Positions 8,735-17,353 of a stretch of 64,000 nucleotides of DNA are shown here, one piece after another. Position 1 is the first letter of the stretch, and the number at the start of each line of letters is the position of its first letter. The notes beneath the pieces were generated by a model. That model worked only from the letters and a program-made list of their open reading frames with translations. It was not told the DNA's origin and ran no database searches. The stretch comes from Bacteroidaceae bacterium. GTDB taxonomy: Bacteria; Bacteroidota; Bacteroidia; Bacteroidales; Bacteroidaceae. The stretch is from positions 22,249 to 86,248 of the forward strand of contig JAEEZX010000018.1 of assembly GCA_016292045.1 (NCBI GenBank), read 5' to 3'. The translations under genes and the position numbers were made by a program.

Positions 8735-8764
8735 GTCTAAAGTCTAAGGTCTAAAGACTAAAGT
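8735..8764. repeat. 7-bp tandem repeat (GTCTAAA type)
   Basis: Four imperfect heptamers (GTCTAAA, GTCTAAG, GTCTAAA, GACTAAA) between the restriction island and the hydrolase gene. One of several unrelated 7-bp-period arrays in this window. The rest of 8765-8919 shows no gene I can support. Confidence 0.7.
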
Positions 8765-8919
8765 TTTTTCGACTTGTCTGTTGTAATGGCACACGGAAAG
8801 TACTGAAAGCAGCAGAAAAGTTGTGTTCAACGGTCCTTTGCTTGTCCCTTGCTTGCACCTACGAACGACGGCGGAACGACCTTCCTACAGATGGCTGAAG
8901 GAGCGGGCGAGTGAGAAAT

Positions 8920-8983
8920 GGCGCCCAAAAAATATTCAGAATAATCGGAGTAATCTGAATAATCGGAGTATTCGGAGGGCGCC
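8920..8983. repeat. 9-bp repeat array bounded by GGCGCCC/GGGCGCC inverted repeat
   Basis: Five 9-bp units (AATATTCAG, AATAATCGG, AGTAATCTG, AATAATCGG, AGTATTCGG; 8931-8975) are flanked by GGCGCCC (8920-8926) and GGGCGCC (8977-8983). It lies just past the stop of the secreted hydrolase and may fold into a long stem-loop acting as a 3' end signal. Confidence 0.65.
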
Positions 8984-8986
8984 TCT

Positions 8987-10585
8987 TTAAGGTTTAGAAG
9001 TAAGATGAACCCTCCTGCCCCTGTGGATGTAGATGCCCTTCCTGGTGGGTTTGCCGGTGAGACGGCGACCGTTGAGGTCGTACCATTCTCCATTGAGAAT
9101 TGATAATTGATAATTGAGAATTGAGAATTCACCTTGAACCGTCCTTACGTCTGTGGGGGCGCCGCAAATCCAGTTGAACACATCGCCATAGAGCTTGGCC
9201 GCAAGAAGATCCACCAGAAATACTGTGCCGGCATCGAAGTGGTCGCCTTCGCTGAAGGTGTCATCCAGACTGTACATGTCACGGCAGAGAGGATGGGCGC
9301 CCTGGAAGACAAGATAGTTGCCGTAGGGCACTATGATGTCGCACTTGGAGTGGAAAAACTGTATGCGGTGGTGCGGCTCCCAACCCGTGCTGACAGCATT
9401 GTCGGCCAAAGCCACGTGCAACGCCTGGGCAGCGTTGGCAGGATGCTCGGGCACATGGTGGAAATTGGAGGGGTCGGAAAAGTAGTCGTAAACATCCTTG
9501 GTGAACATCTTCTCCAACTTGCCCCACACCTTGCCCGACGAGGGGCTCTCAAAGAGTTCGGCCATCTGCTCGGGCGTGTAGTGGCGGCCGAGAGTGTCGA
9601 GGCCCTCCTGCAGCTGATTGTACCATTTCTTAGATATATCGTCCGCAGAATAGGCCTTGCTGTCTATCCAGCCGAGCACGCCCGTGTCGAGTATCTGCCG
9701 GGAGAGGAAATCCTCGTAATTGTAAGGCGCCATGGCGGGATGAGAGTCGTACATGCCCTTAATGATGAGAGGCATCACCACCGGATATGTGACCACACCC
9801 TTGCGATGGGGCGTCTGCACGCCGTAGCTCGTGCCGTCGTCCTCGAGATAGAAGATAACGGTGTTGACAAGGTCGTAGGGACCGTCGCCGCAAATGGAGC
9901 CCTGAAAACGCAGTTCGTCGGCATAGCCTCCCTCCTCTATCAGGCGCTGTGTGGCCAGACTGACGGCACCTCCCTGCGAATATCCCATGCAGAAGGAGCG
10001 CCAGTCGCTCTTCATAGGCAGAAGTGCAGGGACGGTGCCCTCGGAGACGGTCTTCTCGTAGAGCTTCAGTCCGTAGCGGACAGCGTCCAGCACCTGCTGC
10101 GCCGTGGTGCGCTGCGAGAGATAGGGATGCGGAAGGTCGCGGGTGACGCCGTAGCCCTCGTAGTCGGGGGCAATGATGATGCAGCGGCCCGCATAGTCGG
10201 CAGAACCGCCCGACGAGGCGCTTCCGTAAGTACGGCCCGGCATCGCCTCCAGCAGGCCCTGTTCCTGGGAAAAACGTTCCGTGGTGCTTGGCCGTGCGTA
10301 GTTGGCGGTGATGGTGATGTGGCAGTAGATATGGAGGCTCTCGATGCTGTCGGTATCCTGCCTGTCGGAGGGCGTCCATGCAAAGAGTGCCGAGGAGAGC
10401 ACTATCGGTTCACCCTGGACGTTTACCGAAGGATAGTTGAAAGAATATACAGTGCAATTGTCTGCACTCGCTATCTGCGTCAGCGTCTCGGAGGGCAACG
10501 CTCCCCCGCCCTGCTGCGCACGAATCCCCTGCTGCATCACCAGCAGAAAAAGGAGTAGTCCTAACCTAATAATAGATTCTCTCAT
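8987..10585 (-). CDS. Secreted alpha/beta hydrolase (lipase/esterase-like)
   Basis: Exported serine hydrolase of 532 residues. The ATG at 10585 gives an N-terminal signal peptide ([20 protein letters not shown], cleavage probably after IRA). The nucleophile elbow is GYSQGG; the candidate acid and base are in HSKCDIIVPYG and EGDHFDAG near the C-terminus. The chain ends with WYDLNGRRLTGK...KGIYIHRGRR, the C-terminal signature seen in many Prevotella/Bacteroides exported proteins. Just before it, residues FSILNYQLSILN are encoded by a heptamer repeat (9092-9126). The start overlaps thiD by 20 nt, so it is the last gene of the rarA-purT-thiD operon. Substrate unknown; secretory lipase or peptide-ester hydrolase are both possible. 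Confidence 0.8.
   Translation of the reverse strand: MRESIIRLGLLLFLLVMQQGIRAQQGGGALPSETLTQIASADNCTVYSFNYPSVNVQGEPIVLSSALFAWTPSDRQDTDSIESLHIYCHITITANYARPSTTERFSQEQGLLEAMPGRTYGSASSGGSADYAGRCIIIAPDYEGYGVTRDLPHPYLSQRTTAQQVLDAVRYGLKLYEKTVSEGTVPALLPMKSDWRSFCMGYSQGGAVSLATQRLIEEGGYADELRFQGSICGDGPYDLVNTVIFYLEDDGTSYGVQTPHRKGVVTYPVVMPLIIKGMYDSHPAMAPYNYEDFLSRQILDTGVLGWIDSKAYSADDISKKWYNQLQEGLDTLGRHYTPEQMAELFESPSSGKVWGKLEKMFTKDVYDYFSDPSNFHHVPEHPANAAQALHVALADNAVSTGWEPHHRIQFFHSKCDIIVPYGNYLVFQGAHPLCRDMYSLDDTFSEGDHFDAGTVFLVDLLAAKLYGDVFNWICGAPTDVRTVQGEFSILNYQLSILNGEWYDLNGRRLTGKPTRKGIYIHRGRRVHLTSKP
9092..9126. repeat. 7-bp tandem repeat inside the hydrolase gene (ATTGAKA)
   Basis: Five heptamers (ATTGAGA, ATTGATA, ATTGATA, ATTGAGA, ATTGAGA), translated in frame on the minus strand as a SILNYQLSILN-like linker between the catalytic domain and the C-terminal signature. 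Confidence 0.8.
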
Positions 10586-11384
10586 GCACATCGTGGTCGT
10601 CCATATAGCAGGGATGCACGGGACCGTAGCCGTGACCGAACTCATACTCCGCACCGAGGCGGATGGCACGGTCGATAAACTCCTCACCCTTGTCCACAGC
10701 ATCCTTCAGAGCCAGGCCCTTGGAGATATACGTGGCAATGGCAGAGGAAAAACTGTCACCTGTGCCGTTGACATTGTGCGTATCGATGCGCTCCTTGCGA
10801 TAGCAGGTCACGAGGTCCGTCTCGCGGTCGTAGAGCACATCCATGAGTCCGTCGCCGTCAGCAAGGCTCTTGACGATGACAGAACAGCCGTATTCGCCCA
10901 AAGCCCTCACCTCGCGCTCCCCTATACGGGAGACACCGAGCAGGACCTGAGCCTCGTAGCGGTTGGGCGTGATGAGAGCGGCCTGCGGAAAGAGCAGCTC
11001 CTTGTAGGCCTCGATATTCTCATCAGGGCAGAGCTGCACACCGTTGGAGTCGACCAGAACGGGGTCGATGACCTTGGGAATATCAGGATAGTCGCGCAGC
11101 TTGGCAGCCACTCCGCGAATAATGTCGATGGAGGGGAGCACACCCGTCTTGATGCACTCCGCCCCTATGTCCGAGAGAAACGATTCCGTCTGGCTCACCA
11201 CAAGGTCGGCAGGCAAGGGAGTGATGCTCTTCACTCGCGTGGTGTCCTCGTCGACAATACCCGTGAGAGCACATGCAGCATAGCCTCCGCACGCAGTAAT
11301 AGCCTTAATATCAGCCTGCATGCCGGCACTGCCTAAAGGTTCACTTCCGGCAATGAGAAAGACCTTGTGGAGCCTCTTTTTCAT
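10566..11384 (-). CDS. thiD: Hydroxymethylpyrimidine/phosphomethylpyrimidine kinase
   Basis: Ribokinase-fold kinase of thiamine synthesis that phosphorylates HMP and HMP-P; some relatives act as pyridoxal kinases. 272 residues from the ATG at 11384, the usual ThiD length. Seen: [18 protein letters not shown] near the N-terminus (family GSDPSGGAGIQAD), [23 protein letters not shown], and the C-terminal catalytic anion-hole motif [14 protein letters not shown]. The ATG overlaps the purT stop as ATGA, and its 3' end overlaps the hydrolase start. No TPP riboswitch precedes this operon, so its regulation is probably not thiamine-linked at this locus. A role as pyridoxal kinase cannot be excluded from sequence alone. 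Confidence 0.88.
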   Translation of the reverse strand: MKKRLHKVFLIAGSEPLGSAGMQADIKAITACGGYAACALTGIVDEDTTRVKSITPLPADLVVSQTESFLSDIGAECIKTGVLPSIDIIRGVAAKLRDYPDIPKVIDPVLVDSNGVQLCPDENIEAYKELLFPQAALITPNRYEAQVLLGVSRIGEREVRALGEYGCSVIVKSLADGDGLMDVLYDRETDLVTCYRKERIDTHNVNGTGDSFSSAIATYISKGLALKDAVDKGEEFIDRAIRLGAEYEFGHGYGPVHPCYMDDHDVHERIYY

Positions 11385-12544
11385 TTCACAGTGACTTTTG
11401 CTGCGAGGGATTTGCACTTGTCGCGCAGAGCGTCCTGAGAGGCATCGAGAGTGTCCCAGCAGACAACCACACCCATGCGTCGACCCACGTGGGCCTCGGG
11501 TTTGCCGAAGATGCGCAGATAGGTGTTGGAAGCGGCGCAGACATCCTCCATACCCGTGTAGTCGGGACACTTGCTCTCCACACCCGAGAGGATGACGGCG
11601 GAGGCTCCCTGACGCTCCTGAGTGATTTCAGGAATGGGCAGACCGAGCACGGCACGGCAATGGAGCTCGAACTCGGAGAGATTCTGCGTGCCGGCCAGCG
11701 TCACCATACCTGTGTCGTGGGGACGGGGGCTCAGTTCGCTGAAGAGCACACCCAGCTTCTCGCTGATGAAGAACTCGACGCCCCAGATGCCGGCACCAGT
11801 GAGGGCGCGCGTCACCTTGTCGGCCATCTCCTGTGCAGCCTTCAGATGCTCTGGTTTCATGGCGCGGGGCTGGAAGCTCTCGCGATAGTCGCCGCCCTTC
11901 TGCACATGGCCTACGGGAGCACAGAAGAGGGTCTTGCCGCTCTTCTGCGTCACGGTGAGCAGCGTTATCTCGTAGTCGAATGGAATGAATTCCTCCACGA
12001 TGACCTCCATGATGTCGCCGCGCGCACCGGCACAGGCAGCATCCCAGGCAGTCTGCAGTTCGTCGGGACTGTCCACCTTGCTCTGGCCGTGACCGGAGGA
12101 AGACATCAGGGGCTTGATGATACAGGGGAAGCCGATTTCGCGGGTGGCAGCCTGCAGCTCCTCGAAACTGGTGGCATAGCGGTAGCCTGCGGTCTTCAGG
12201 CCGAGCTCCCTGGCTGCCAGTTCGCGGATGGACTTGCGGTTCATCGTGTAGTTGACGGCACGTGCGGAGGGCACCACCTGTATGCCCTGCTTCTCGCAGT
12301 CGTAGAGACGCTCCGTGCGGATGGCCTCCACCTCGGGCACGATGATGTCGGGCTTCACTTCGTTTACCACCTTCATCAGGGCATCGCCGTCGAGCATGCT
12401 GAACACGCGGCACTCGTCGGCCACCTGCATCGCAGGAGCGCCGGCATAGCGGTCGCAGGCCACAACGTACTGACCCTTGCGCTTGCAAGCGATGGTGAAT
12501 TCCTTACCCAGTTCGCCGGAACCTAAAAGCAAAATCTTTTTCAT
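11381..12544 (-). CDS. purT: Formate-dependent phosphoribosylglycinamide formyltransferase 2
   Basis: Cytosolic ATP-grasp enzyme of purine synthesis that makes formyl-GAR from GAR, formate and ATP. 387 residues, the normal length. Seen: N-terminal nucleotide-binding motif [11 protein letters not shown], the purT/purK-type [15 protein letters not shown]-grasp segments [14 protein letters not shown] and [14 protein letters not shown], metal-binding [14 protein letters not shown], and the C-terminal barrel ending RRMGVVVCW. It follows rarA by 10 bp and overlaps thiD by 4 nt. Start ATG at 12544. Confidence 0.95.
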   Translation of the reverse strand: MKKILLLGSGELGKEFTIACKRKGQYVVACDRYAGAPAMQVADECRVFSMLDGDALMKVVNEVKPDIIVPEVEAIRTERLYDCEKQGIQVVPSARAVNYTMNRKSIRELAARELGLKTAGYRYATSFEELQAATREIGFPCIIKPLMSSSGHGQSKVDSPDELQTAWDAACAGARGDIMEVIVEEFIPFDYEITLLTVTQKSGKTLFCAPVGHVQKGGDYRESFQPRAMKPEHLKAAQEMADKVTRALTGAGIWGVEFFISEKLGVLFSELSPRPHDTGMVTLAGTQNLSEFELHCRAVLGLPIPEITQERQGASAVILSGVESKCPDYTGMEDVCAASNTYLRIFGKPEAHVGRRMGVVVCWDTLDASQDALRDKCKSLAAKVTVK

Positions 12545-12554
12545 AGTACTGTAT

Positions 12555-13775
12555 TTATTTCTTCTTGATAATGTCGTTCTCCTGAGCCTCGAAGAAATGC
12601 GTCCCCTGCAGGGCGTCGGGCATATACTGCTGCTGCACCCAATGGCCGGGGAAGTCGTGAGGATATTTGTAGCCGTCGCTGTAGCCGAGGTCCTTCATCA
12701 TGGATGTGGGAGCGTTGCGCAGATGCAGCGGCACAGGAAGATTGCCCGTCTCCTTCACACGCTCTATCGCCGTGTTGACAGCCATATAGGCGGAATTGGA
12801 CTTGGGCGACGTGGCAAGATACACGGTAGCCTCCGCAAGGGGTATGCGGCCTTCCGGCCAACCTATCTTCTGGCAGGCGTCGAAGGCGGCATTTGCCAGC
12901 AACAGCGCGTTGGGATTGGCAAGACCTATGTCCTCGGAAGCAGATATCACAAGGCGTCGCGCAATGAAGCTGGGGTCTTCCCCGCCCTCTATCATGCGTG
13001 CCAGCCAATAGAGCGCAGCATCGGGATCGCTGCCGCGTATGCTCTTGATGAAGGCCGAGATGATGTCGTAGTGCATCTCGCCGTCCTTGTCGAAAGCCAG
13101 GGGATTCTGCTGCAGCAGCCGGGAAACGACGGCATCCGTCACCTCCGTGCTGCCGCTGTTGTAGACGAGGTCCAGGATGTTGAGCAGCTTGCGGGCATCG
13201 CCGCCGCTGTAGCGCAGCAGAGCAGCCGTCTCCTTTATCTCTATGTTCTTCTCGCGCAGATAGATGTCCTCCCTGATGACACGACGGGCAAGAGAGAGCA
13301 GGTCGTCGTCGGAAAGAGGCTTCAGCACGTAGAGCTGGCAGCGCGAGAGAAGAGGACGTATCACCTCGAAGGAGGGATTCTCCGTGGTGGCTCCTATCAG
13401 AGTGACGACACCCTGCTCCACAGCGCCCAGAAGGGAATCCTGCTGCGACTTGGAGAAACGGTGTATCTCGTCGATGAAGAGTATGGGAGTGTGGGTGTCG
13501 AAGAACGTGCTGCTGCGGGCCTTCTCTATCACGTCGCGCACGTCCTTCACTCCGGAGGTGACGGCGGACAGCGTATAGAAGGGCACATTGAGCTGGGAGG
13601 CGATGATGGTGGCGAGCGTCGTCTTGCCCACTCCGGGAGGCCCCCAGAGGATGAAAGACGAGATGCGGCCGCTCTCAATCATGGTGCGCAACACAGCCCC
13701 CGGACCGACCAAATGGCTCTGTCCGATATACGCATCCAGTGTGCGTGGGCGCATTCTTTCTGCAAGCGGTTGCAT
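12555..13775 (-). CDS. rarA: Replication-associated recombination protein A
   Basis: AAA+ ATPase (MgsA/WRNIP1 family) acting at stalled replication forks. 406 residues from the ATG at 13775, which gives the family's canonical start [10 protein letters not shown]. Walker [10 protein letters not shown] at 45-53, Walker [11 protein letters not shown] near 97, sensor region [11 protein letters not shown], and C-terminal tetramerisation region with [11 protein letters not shown] and the final [14 protein letters not shown]. The upstream frame continues open into glnS antisense but is not coding. The -7 box ends only 8 bp before the ATG, implying a nearly leaderless transcript. First gene of the rarA-purT-thiD-hydrolase operon and divergent from glnS. 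Confidence 0.95.
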   Translation of the reverse strand: MQPLAERMRPRTLDAYIGQSHLVGPGAVLRTMIESGRISSFILWGPPGVGKTTLATIIASQLNVPFYTLSAVTSGVKDVRDVIEKARSSTFFDTHTPILFIDEIHRFSKSQQDSLLGAVEQGVVTLIGATTENPSFEVIRPLLSRCQLYVLKPLSDDDLLSLARRVIREDIYLREKNIEIKETAALLRYSGGDARKLLNILDLVYNSGSTEVTDAVVSRLLQQNPLAFDKDGEMHYDIISAFIKSIRGSDPDAALYWLARMIEGGEDPSFIARRLVISASEDIGLANPNALLLANAAFDACQKIGWPEGRIPLAEATVYLATSPKSNSAYMAVNTAIERVKETGNLPVPLHLRNAPTSMMKDLGYSDGYKYPHDFPGHWVQQQYMPDALQGTHFFEAQENDIIKKK

Positions 13776-13783
13776 TCTGCGGA

Positions 13784-13791
13784 CAAAAGTA
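13784..13791 (-). promoter_or_regulatory. rarA -7 box
   Basis: Minus-strand TACTTTTG; its downstream edge is 8 bp from the rarA ATG, so the 5' leader can be at most a few nucleotides. Confidence 0.6.
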
Positions 13792-13815
13792 CAAAAAAAA
13801 TATGAAATGAGAGAA

Positions 13816-13843
13816 TTGCATTCAGTTTTTTTTCGTAATTTTG
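13816..13843 (+). promoter_or_regulatory. glnS promoter
   Basis: TTG at 13816-13818, 17 bp, then TAATTTTG at 13836-13843; 32 bp leader to the ATG at 13876. Confidence 0.6.
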
Positions 13844-13875
13844 CAGCCGAAATACAAGACAACAAAACAACAGAT

Positions 13876-15633
13876 ATGGAGGACGTCAAAGAAAGTCTCA
13901 ATTTTATAGAAAAAAGAATCAAGGAAGATCTGGCCAACGGCCGCAACGGAGGACGACTGCAAACGCGCTTCCCGCCCGAGCCGAACGGATATCTGCATAT
14001 AGGCCACGCAAAGGCCATCGCAATGGACTTCGGAGCCGCACGTAAATTCGGAGGCACGTGCTATCTGCGCATGGACGACACCAATCCCCAGAAGGAGGAT
14101 ATGGAATACGTGAGAGCCATCGAGAAGGATATCAAGTGGCTGGGCTTCGAATGGGGCAAGGAGGTGTACGCCTCCGACTACTTCCAGGACTTGTGGGACT
14201 TCGCCGAATGGTGCATCCTCAACGACAGGGCATACGTGGACGAGCAGACCTCGGAGGAGATAGCCGCACAGAAAGGCACACCGACGGAACCCGGACAGAA
14301 CTCACCCTATCGCAACAGACCTGCGGAGGAGAGTCTGCGCCTGTTCAGGGAAATGAATTCCGGCAACGTGGAGCCGGGCAAGATGATACTGCGCGCAAAG
14401 ATCGATATGGCATCGCCCAATATGCATTTCCGCGACCCCATCATGTATCGCGTGCTGAATATGCCGCACTGGCGCACAGGAAACAAATGGAACGCCTACC
14501 CCATGTATGACTTCACACACGGGCAGAGCGACTATCTGGAGGGGGTCACCCACTCCATCTGCACACTGGAATTCGTGCCTCACCACGAGCTCTACGACCT
14601 CTTCGTCACATGGATAAAGGAATGGAGAGGCGACGAGGGAGACATCGAGGACAACAGGCCCCGCCAGTTTGAGTTCAACAAGCTGAACCTCAACTACACC
14701 CTGATGTCGAAGCGCAATCTGCTGATACTCACCAACGAGGGCGTGGTGAGCGGATGGGACGACCCCCGCATGCCGACCATCTGCGGAATACGTCGCAGAG
14801 GATATTCTCCGGAGGGCATTCTCAACTTCATCGACAAGATAGGCTACACCACATACGATGCCCTGAACGACATCAAACTGCTGGAGGCTGCCGTGCGCGA
14901 AGACCTCAATACGAGAGCAACGCGCGTGAGTGCCGTAGTAGACCCCGTGCGTCTTGTCATCACCAACTATCCGGAAGGCAAGGTGGAGGAGCTCACCGCT
15001 GTGAACAATCCGGAACTGCGCGACGCAGAAGGAAATACTGTGACGGAGGGCAACACCCACACGATACATTTCTCACGCGAACTCTACATCGAGCGCGAAG
15101 ACTTCATGGAGGACGGCGGCAAGAAATTCATGCGACTGGGTCCCGGCAAGGAGGTCCGGCTGAAGAACGCCTATATCATCAAGTGCGACGAAGACCCCGG
15201 GAAGTGCATCAGGAAAGATGCCGACGGACGCATCGTGGAGATATACGCAGAATACGACCCCGAATCGAAGAGCGGAATGCCGGGTGCCGACCGCAAGATA
15301 AAGGGCAAGACGCTGCACTGGCTCTCCGCTCCGCACGCTGTGCCCTGCGAAGTGAGGGAATACGACCAGCTGTGGACCTGCGAGAATCCGAGGGATGCTA
15401 TCAAGCAGTATGAGGACGAACACGGAGTGAGAGGCATAGAAGCTATGCGCCCCTTCCTCAATCCGGACTCCCTGCGCATTAACAGGAATGCGTTCGTGGA
15501 GGAATATGCTGCGTCGCTGCCCGAACTCACATATCTGCAGTTCCAGCGCATCGGATACTACAACGTAGACCCCGACTCCACTCCGGAGCATCCCGTATTC
15601 AACAAGACCGTAGGACTGAGGGACAGCAAGTAA
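13876..15633 (+). CDS. glnS: Glutaminyl-tRNA synthetase
   Basis: Class I aminoacyl-tRNA synthetase charging tRNA-Gln with glutamine in the cytosol. 585 residues, a normal bacterial GlnRS length. HIGH motif LHIGHAKA at 40-47, preceded by TRFPPEPNGY; the KMSKS equivalent is LMSKRNLL near 275-282; the glutamine-pocket segment RMDDTNPQKE is intact, and the C-terminal anticodon-binding beta barrels are present (IHFSRELYIEREDF, VRLKNAYIIKC). I chose the ATG at 13876 because the frame upstream overlaps the divergent rarA promoter and has no family similarity. Followed after 21 bp by a TPR gene. Confidence 0.97.
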   Translation: MEDVKESLNFIEKRIKEDLANGRNGGRLQTRFPPEPNGYLHIGHAKAIAMDFGAARKFGGTCYLRMDDTNPQKEDMEYVRAIEKDIKWLGFEWGKEVYASDYFQDLWDFAEWCILNDRAYVDEQTSEEIAAQKGTPTEPGQNSPYRNRPAEESLRLFREMNSGNVEPGKMILRAKIDMASPNMHFRDPIMYRVLNMPHWRTGNKWNAYPMYDFTHGQSDYLEGVTHSICTLEFVPHHELYDLFVTWIKEWRGDEGDIEDNRPRQFEFNKLNLNYTLMSKRNLLILTNEGVVSGWDDPRMPTICGIRRRGYSPEGILNFIDKIGYTTYDALNDIKLLEAAVREDLNTRATRVSAVVDPVRLVITNYPEGKVEELTAVNNPELRDAEGNTVTEGNTHTIHFSRELYIEREDFMEDGGKKFMRLGPGKEVRLKNAYIIKCDEDPGKCIRKDADGRIVEIYAEYDPESKSGMPGADRKIKGKTLHWLSAPHAVPCEVREYDQLWTCENPRDAIKQYEDEHGVRGIEAMRPFLNPDSLRINRNAFVEEYAASLPELTYLQFQRIGYYNVDPDSTPEHPVFNKTVGLRDSK

Positions 15634-15654
15634 ACACAGAAAGGAAAGACTGAA

Positions 15655-16563
15655 TTGAAACAGGACGAATATTTTGAAACACAGGACTTTCGTGACCTGC
15701 TGAAGCAATACGAAAGGGAACGTCAGGCTGGTCGTCGCATCTATATGGATGCCGACGATCTGGCCGACATTGCCGAATACTATATCAACAACAAACGGGA
15801 AAAGGAGGCACGCAGAGTGCTCGCAGACGCTATGCTGCTGCATCCCGGAAATCCTGAGATAATGTTTCTCAGAGCTGAGATGATGTTCGACGGCGGCAAG
15901 GTGGAGGAAGCACTCGATGCCACTCGCCAGATATTGCTCAACCACCCCGACCACACGACGACGAAGGAACTGTATCTGGAAATTCTCCTCGACCTGCAAT
16001 ACTGCAACGAGGCTGTTCATGTGGCCAACGAACTGCTCAACCGGGATGCGTACAACGCAGAGGTGTGGCACATGCTGGCTGACGCACAGTCGGCGCTGGG
16101 GCATTTCGACGACGCACTGGAAAGCATAGAATACGGCATATCGGTGAATCCCGACGACCACGACCTGTGGCACGCAAAGGGTGTGGCGCTCATACAGCTG
16201 GAACGCTTCGAGGAAGCCAGCGTCATACTCTCGGAATATCTTGAGAAGCATCCCGACGACGACCACGCGCTGTACAACCGCGCTATCGCCCTCACATGTC
16301 TGGAGCGCTATGAGGAGGCATCCGAAATGCTCGATCTCGCCACGCTGGCATCCAAAGGACGCTCCACAGAGCAGACGCAGATATATCTTCAGCAAGCATA
16401 TATCGAAGCAAAACTCGGACACAGGAACGAGGCTCTGCTGGCACTCGACCTGGCAAAGGAGGCAAAACAATTATGCCCCCCGACTGGCGGGAGGCATAAC
16501 GAAGCGATGGAAGATGCCGACTACGAGAACATCAAGGCTCAAATCCTTGATCTGCTACATTAG
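15655..16563 (+). CDS. Tetratricopeptide repeat protein
   Basis: A 302-residue cytosolic TPR protein built of about seven helical repeats, for example NKREKEARRVLADAMLLHPG, then GHFDDALESIEYGISVNPDD, then ERYEEASEMLDLA. No signal peptide or catalytic motif is visible, so it is probably a protein-interaction scaffold. I accept the TTG start at 15655 because an AGGAAAG ribosome-binding-like sequence lies just upstream and the next Met is far into the first repeat. It starts 21 bp after glnS and is likely co-transcribed. Its 3' end overlaps the convergent thioesterase gene by 9 nt. Confidence 0.82.
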   Translation: MKQDEYFETQDFRDLLKQYERERQAGRRIYMDADDLADIAEYYINNKREKEARRVLADAMLLHPGNPEIMFLRAEMMFDGGKVEEALDATRQILLNHPDHTTTKELYLEILLDLQYCNEAVHVANELLNRDAYNAEVWHMLADAQSALGHFDDALESIEYGISVNPDDHDLWHAKGVALIQLERFEEASVILSEYLEKHPDDDHALYNRAIALTCLERYEEASEMLDLATLASKGRSTEQTQIYLQQAYIEAKLGHRNEALLALDLAKEAKQLCPPTGGRHNEAMEDADYENIKAQILDLLH

Positions 16564-16968
16564 GCTGTCGAATTCAAAAGGTTTGGATGTGCGATAGGCC
16601 ATACCTGTCATCACAGCCAGCACTTCCCCGTTACCGTTCTTGATTTTTATCTCAACGTTGGGCAGTTTGTGATGCTCAGCCACTTCTGTGCATTCAGCCG
16701 TAACGGTCTCTCCCAGGCGGGCGCTCTTGACAAAAGAGATTCCATTGTTGATTCCTACGGAAAGTATACCGCAGGAATTTGCAACTGCAGCAAATGCCAA
16801 ATCACCAAGCGTGAACAGCACACCTCCCTGACACACACCGGCGCCGTTGAGATGGCGCTCTTCCACCGTGAGTTCCGTGCGGGCATAACCCTTGCGTATC
16901 TCAACAATACGGCAACCTATCTCCGAAGCAAAGACATCGCCTTTTGAGAGGCGTTCAAGCAAACTCAT
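16555..16968 (-). CDS. PaaI-family hotdog-fold acyl-CoA thioesterase
   Basis: A 137-residue hotdog-fold thioesterase. Characteristic segment HLNGAGVCQGGVLFTLGDLAFA (the GG-x-LFTLGD core motif with the catalytic-site Asp), with short N- and C-terminal strands. In the PaaI group such enzymes hydrolyse aryl-acetyl-CoA esters such as phenylacetyl-CoA. It is the last gene of the operon that contains two PaaK ligases and indolepyruvate oxidoreductase, which supports an aryl-acetyl-CoA substrate, for example to recover CoA. Its start overlaps the ACT gene by 14 nt; ATG at 16968. Confidence 0.88.
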   Translation of the reverse strand: MSLLERLSKGDVFASEIGCRIVEIRKGYARTELTVEERHLNGAGVCQGGVLFTLGDLAFAAVANSCGILSVGINNGISFVKSARLGETVTAECTEVAEHHKLPNVEIKIKNGNGEVLAVMTGMAYRTSKPFEFDSLM

Positions 16969-17353
16969 GCAGACCCTTTTCCTTTATTATTTTCTTTGTA
17001 AGCTCCGTATCGGAGGTGCGGAACACGAGTATGCCCTTGCCGGAAACGAGGAAGGAATAGATGTAGGAGATGCTGATACCACCCTCCGTGAGGACAGATA
17101 TCACATTGGCTGCCTCACCGGGTTTGTCTTCCAGCACGATGGCAAACACCTCCGACATCGTGACAACCATACCCTCATTCTTGAGCACGGAATATGCTTT
17201 GTCCGGATTGTCGCACACAACACGATAGATACCGAAGTCCTGAGTGTCTGCTACCATAGATGCAATGATCTGAATCTCGGCATTCTTCATGACATTCAGG
17301 ATATTGAGCAGAGTACCACTCTTGTTCTCAATAAAGATAGATAACTGTTTCAT
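16955..17353 (-). CDS. Tandem ACT-domain protein
   Basis: A 132-residue protein made of two ACT domains: MKQLSIFIENKSGTLLNILN (1-~65) and EVFAIVLEDKPGEAANVISV (~68-132). ACT domains bind amino acids; proteins of this size next to PaaK genes probably sense an aromatic amino acid or 2-oxoacid and could tune the neighbouring ligase or aminotransferase. No catalytic domain is attached. The ATG (17353) follows immediately after the paaK stop at 17354, so translation is coupled. Confidence 0.88.
   Translation of the reverse strand: MKQLSIFIENKSGTLLNILNVMKNAEIQIIASMVADTQDFGIYRVVCDNPDKAYSVLKNEGMVVTMSEVFAIVLEDKPGEAANVISVLTEGGISISYIYSFLVSGKGILVFRTSDTELTKKIIKEKGLHEFA

Noticed and set aside
8827-9132. 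101-codon minus-strand frame past the hydrolase
   Set aside because: It consists mostly of repeat DNA (SDYSDYSDYS) and overlaps the hydrolase 3' end.
9134-10558. Long open frame on the plus strand opposite the secreted hydrolase
   Set aside because: Antisense to a gene with clear signal peptide and catalytic motifs; its translation has no recognisable domain.
11489-12526. 345-codon plus-strand frame
   Set aside because: Antisense to purT; a by-product of G/C-rich codons.
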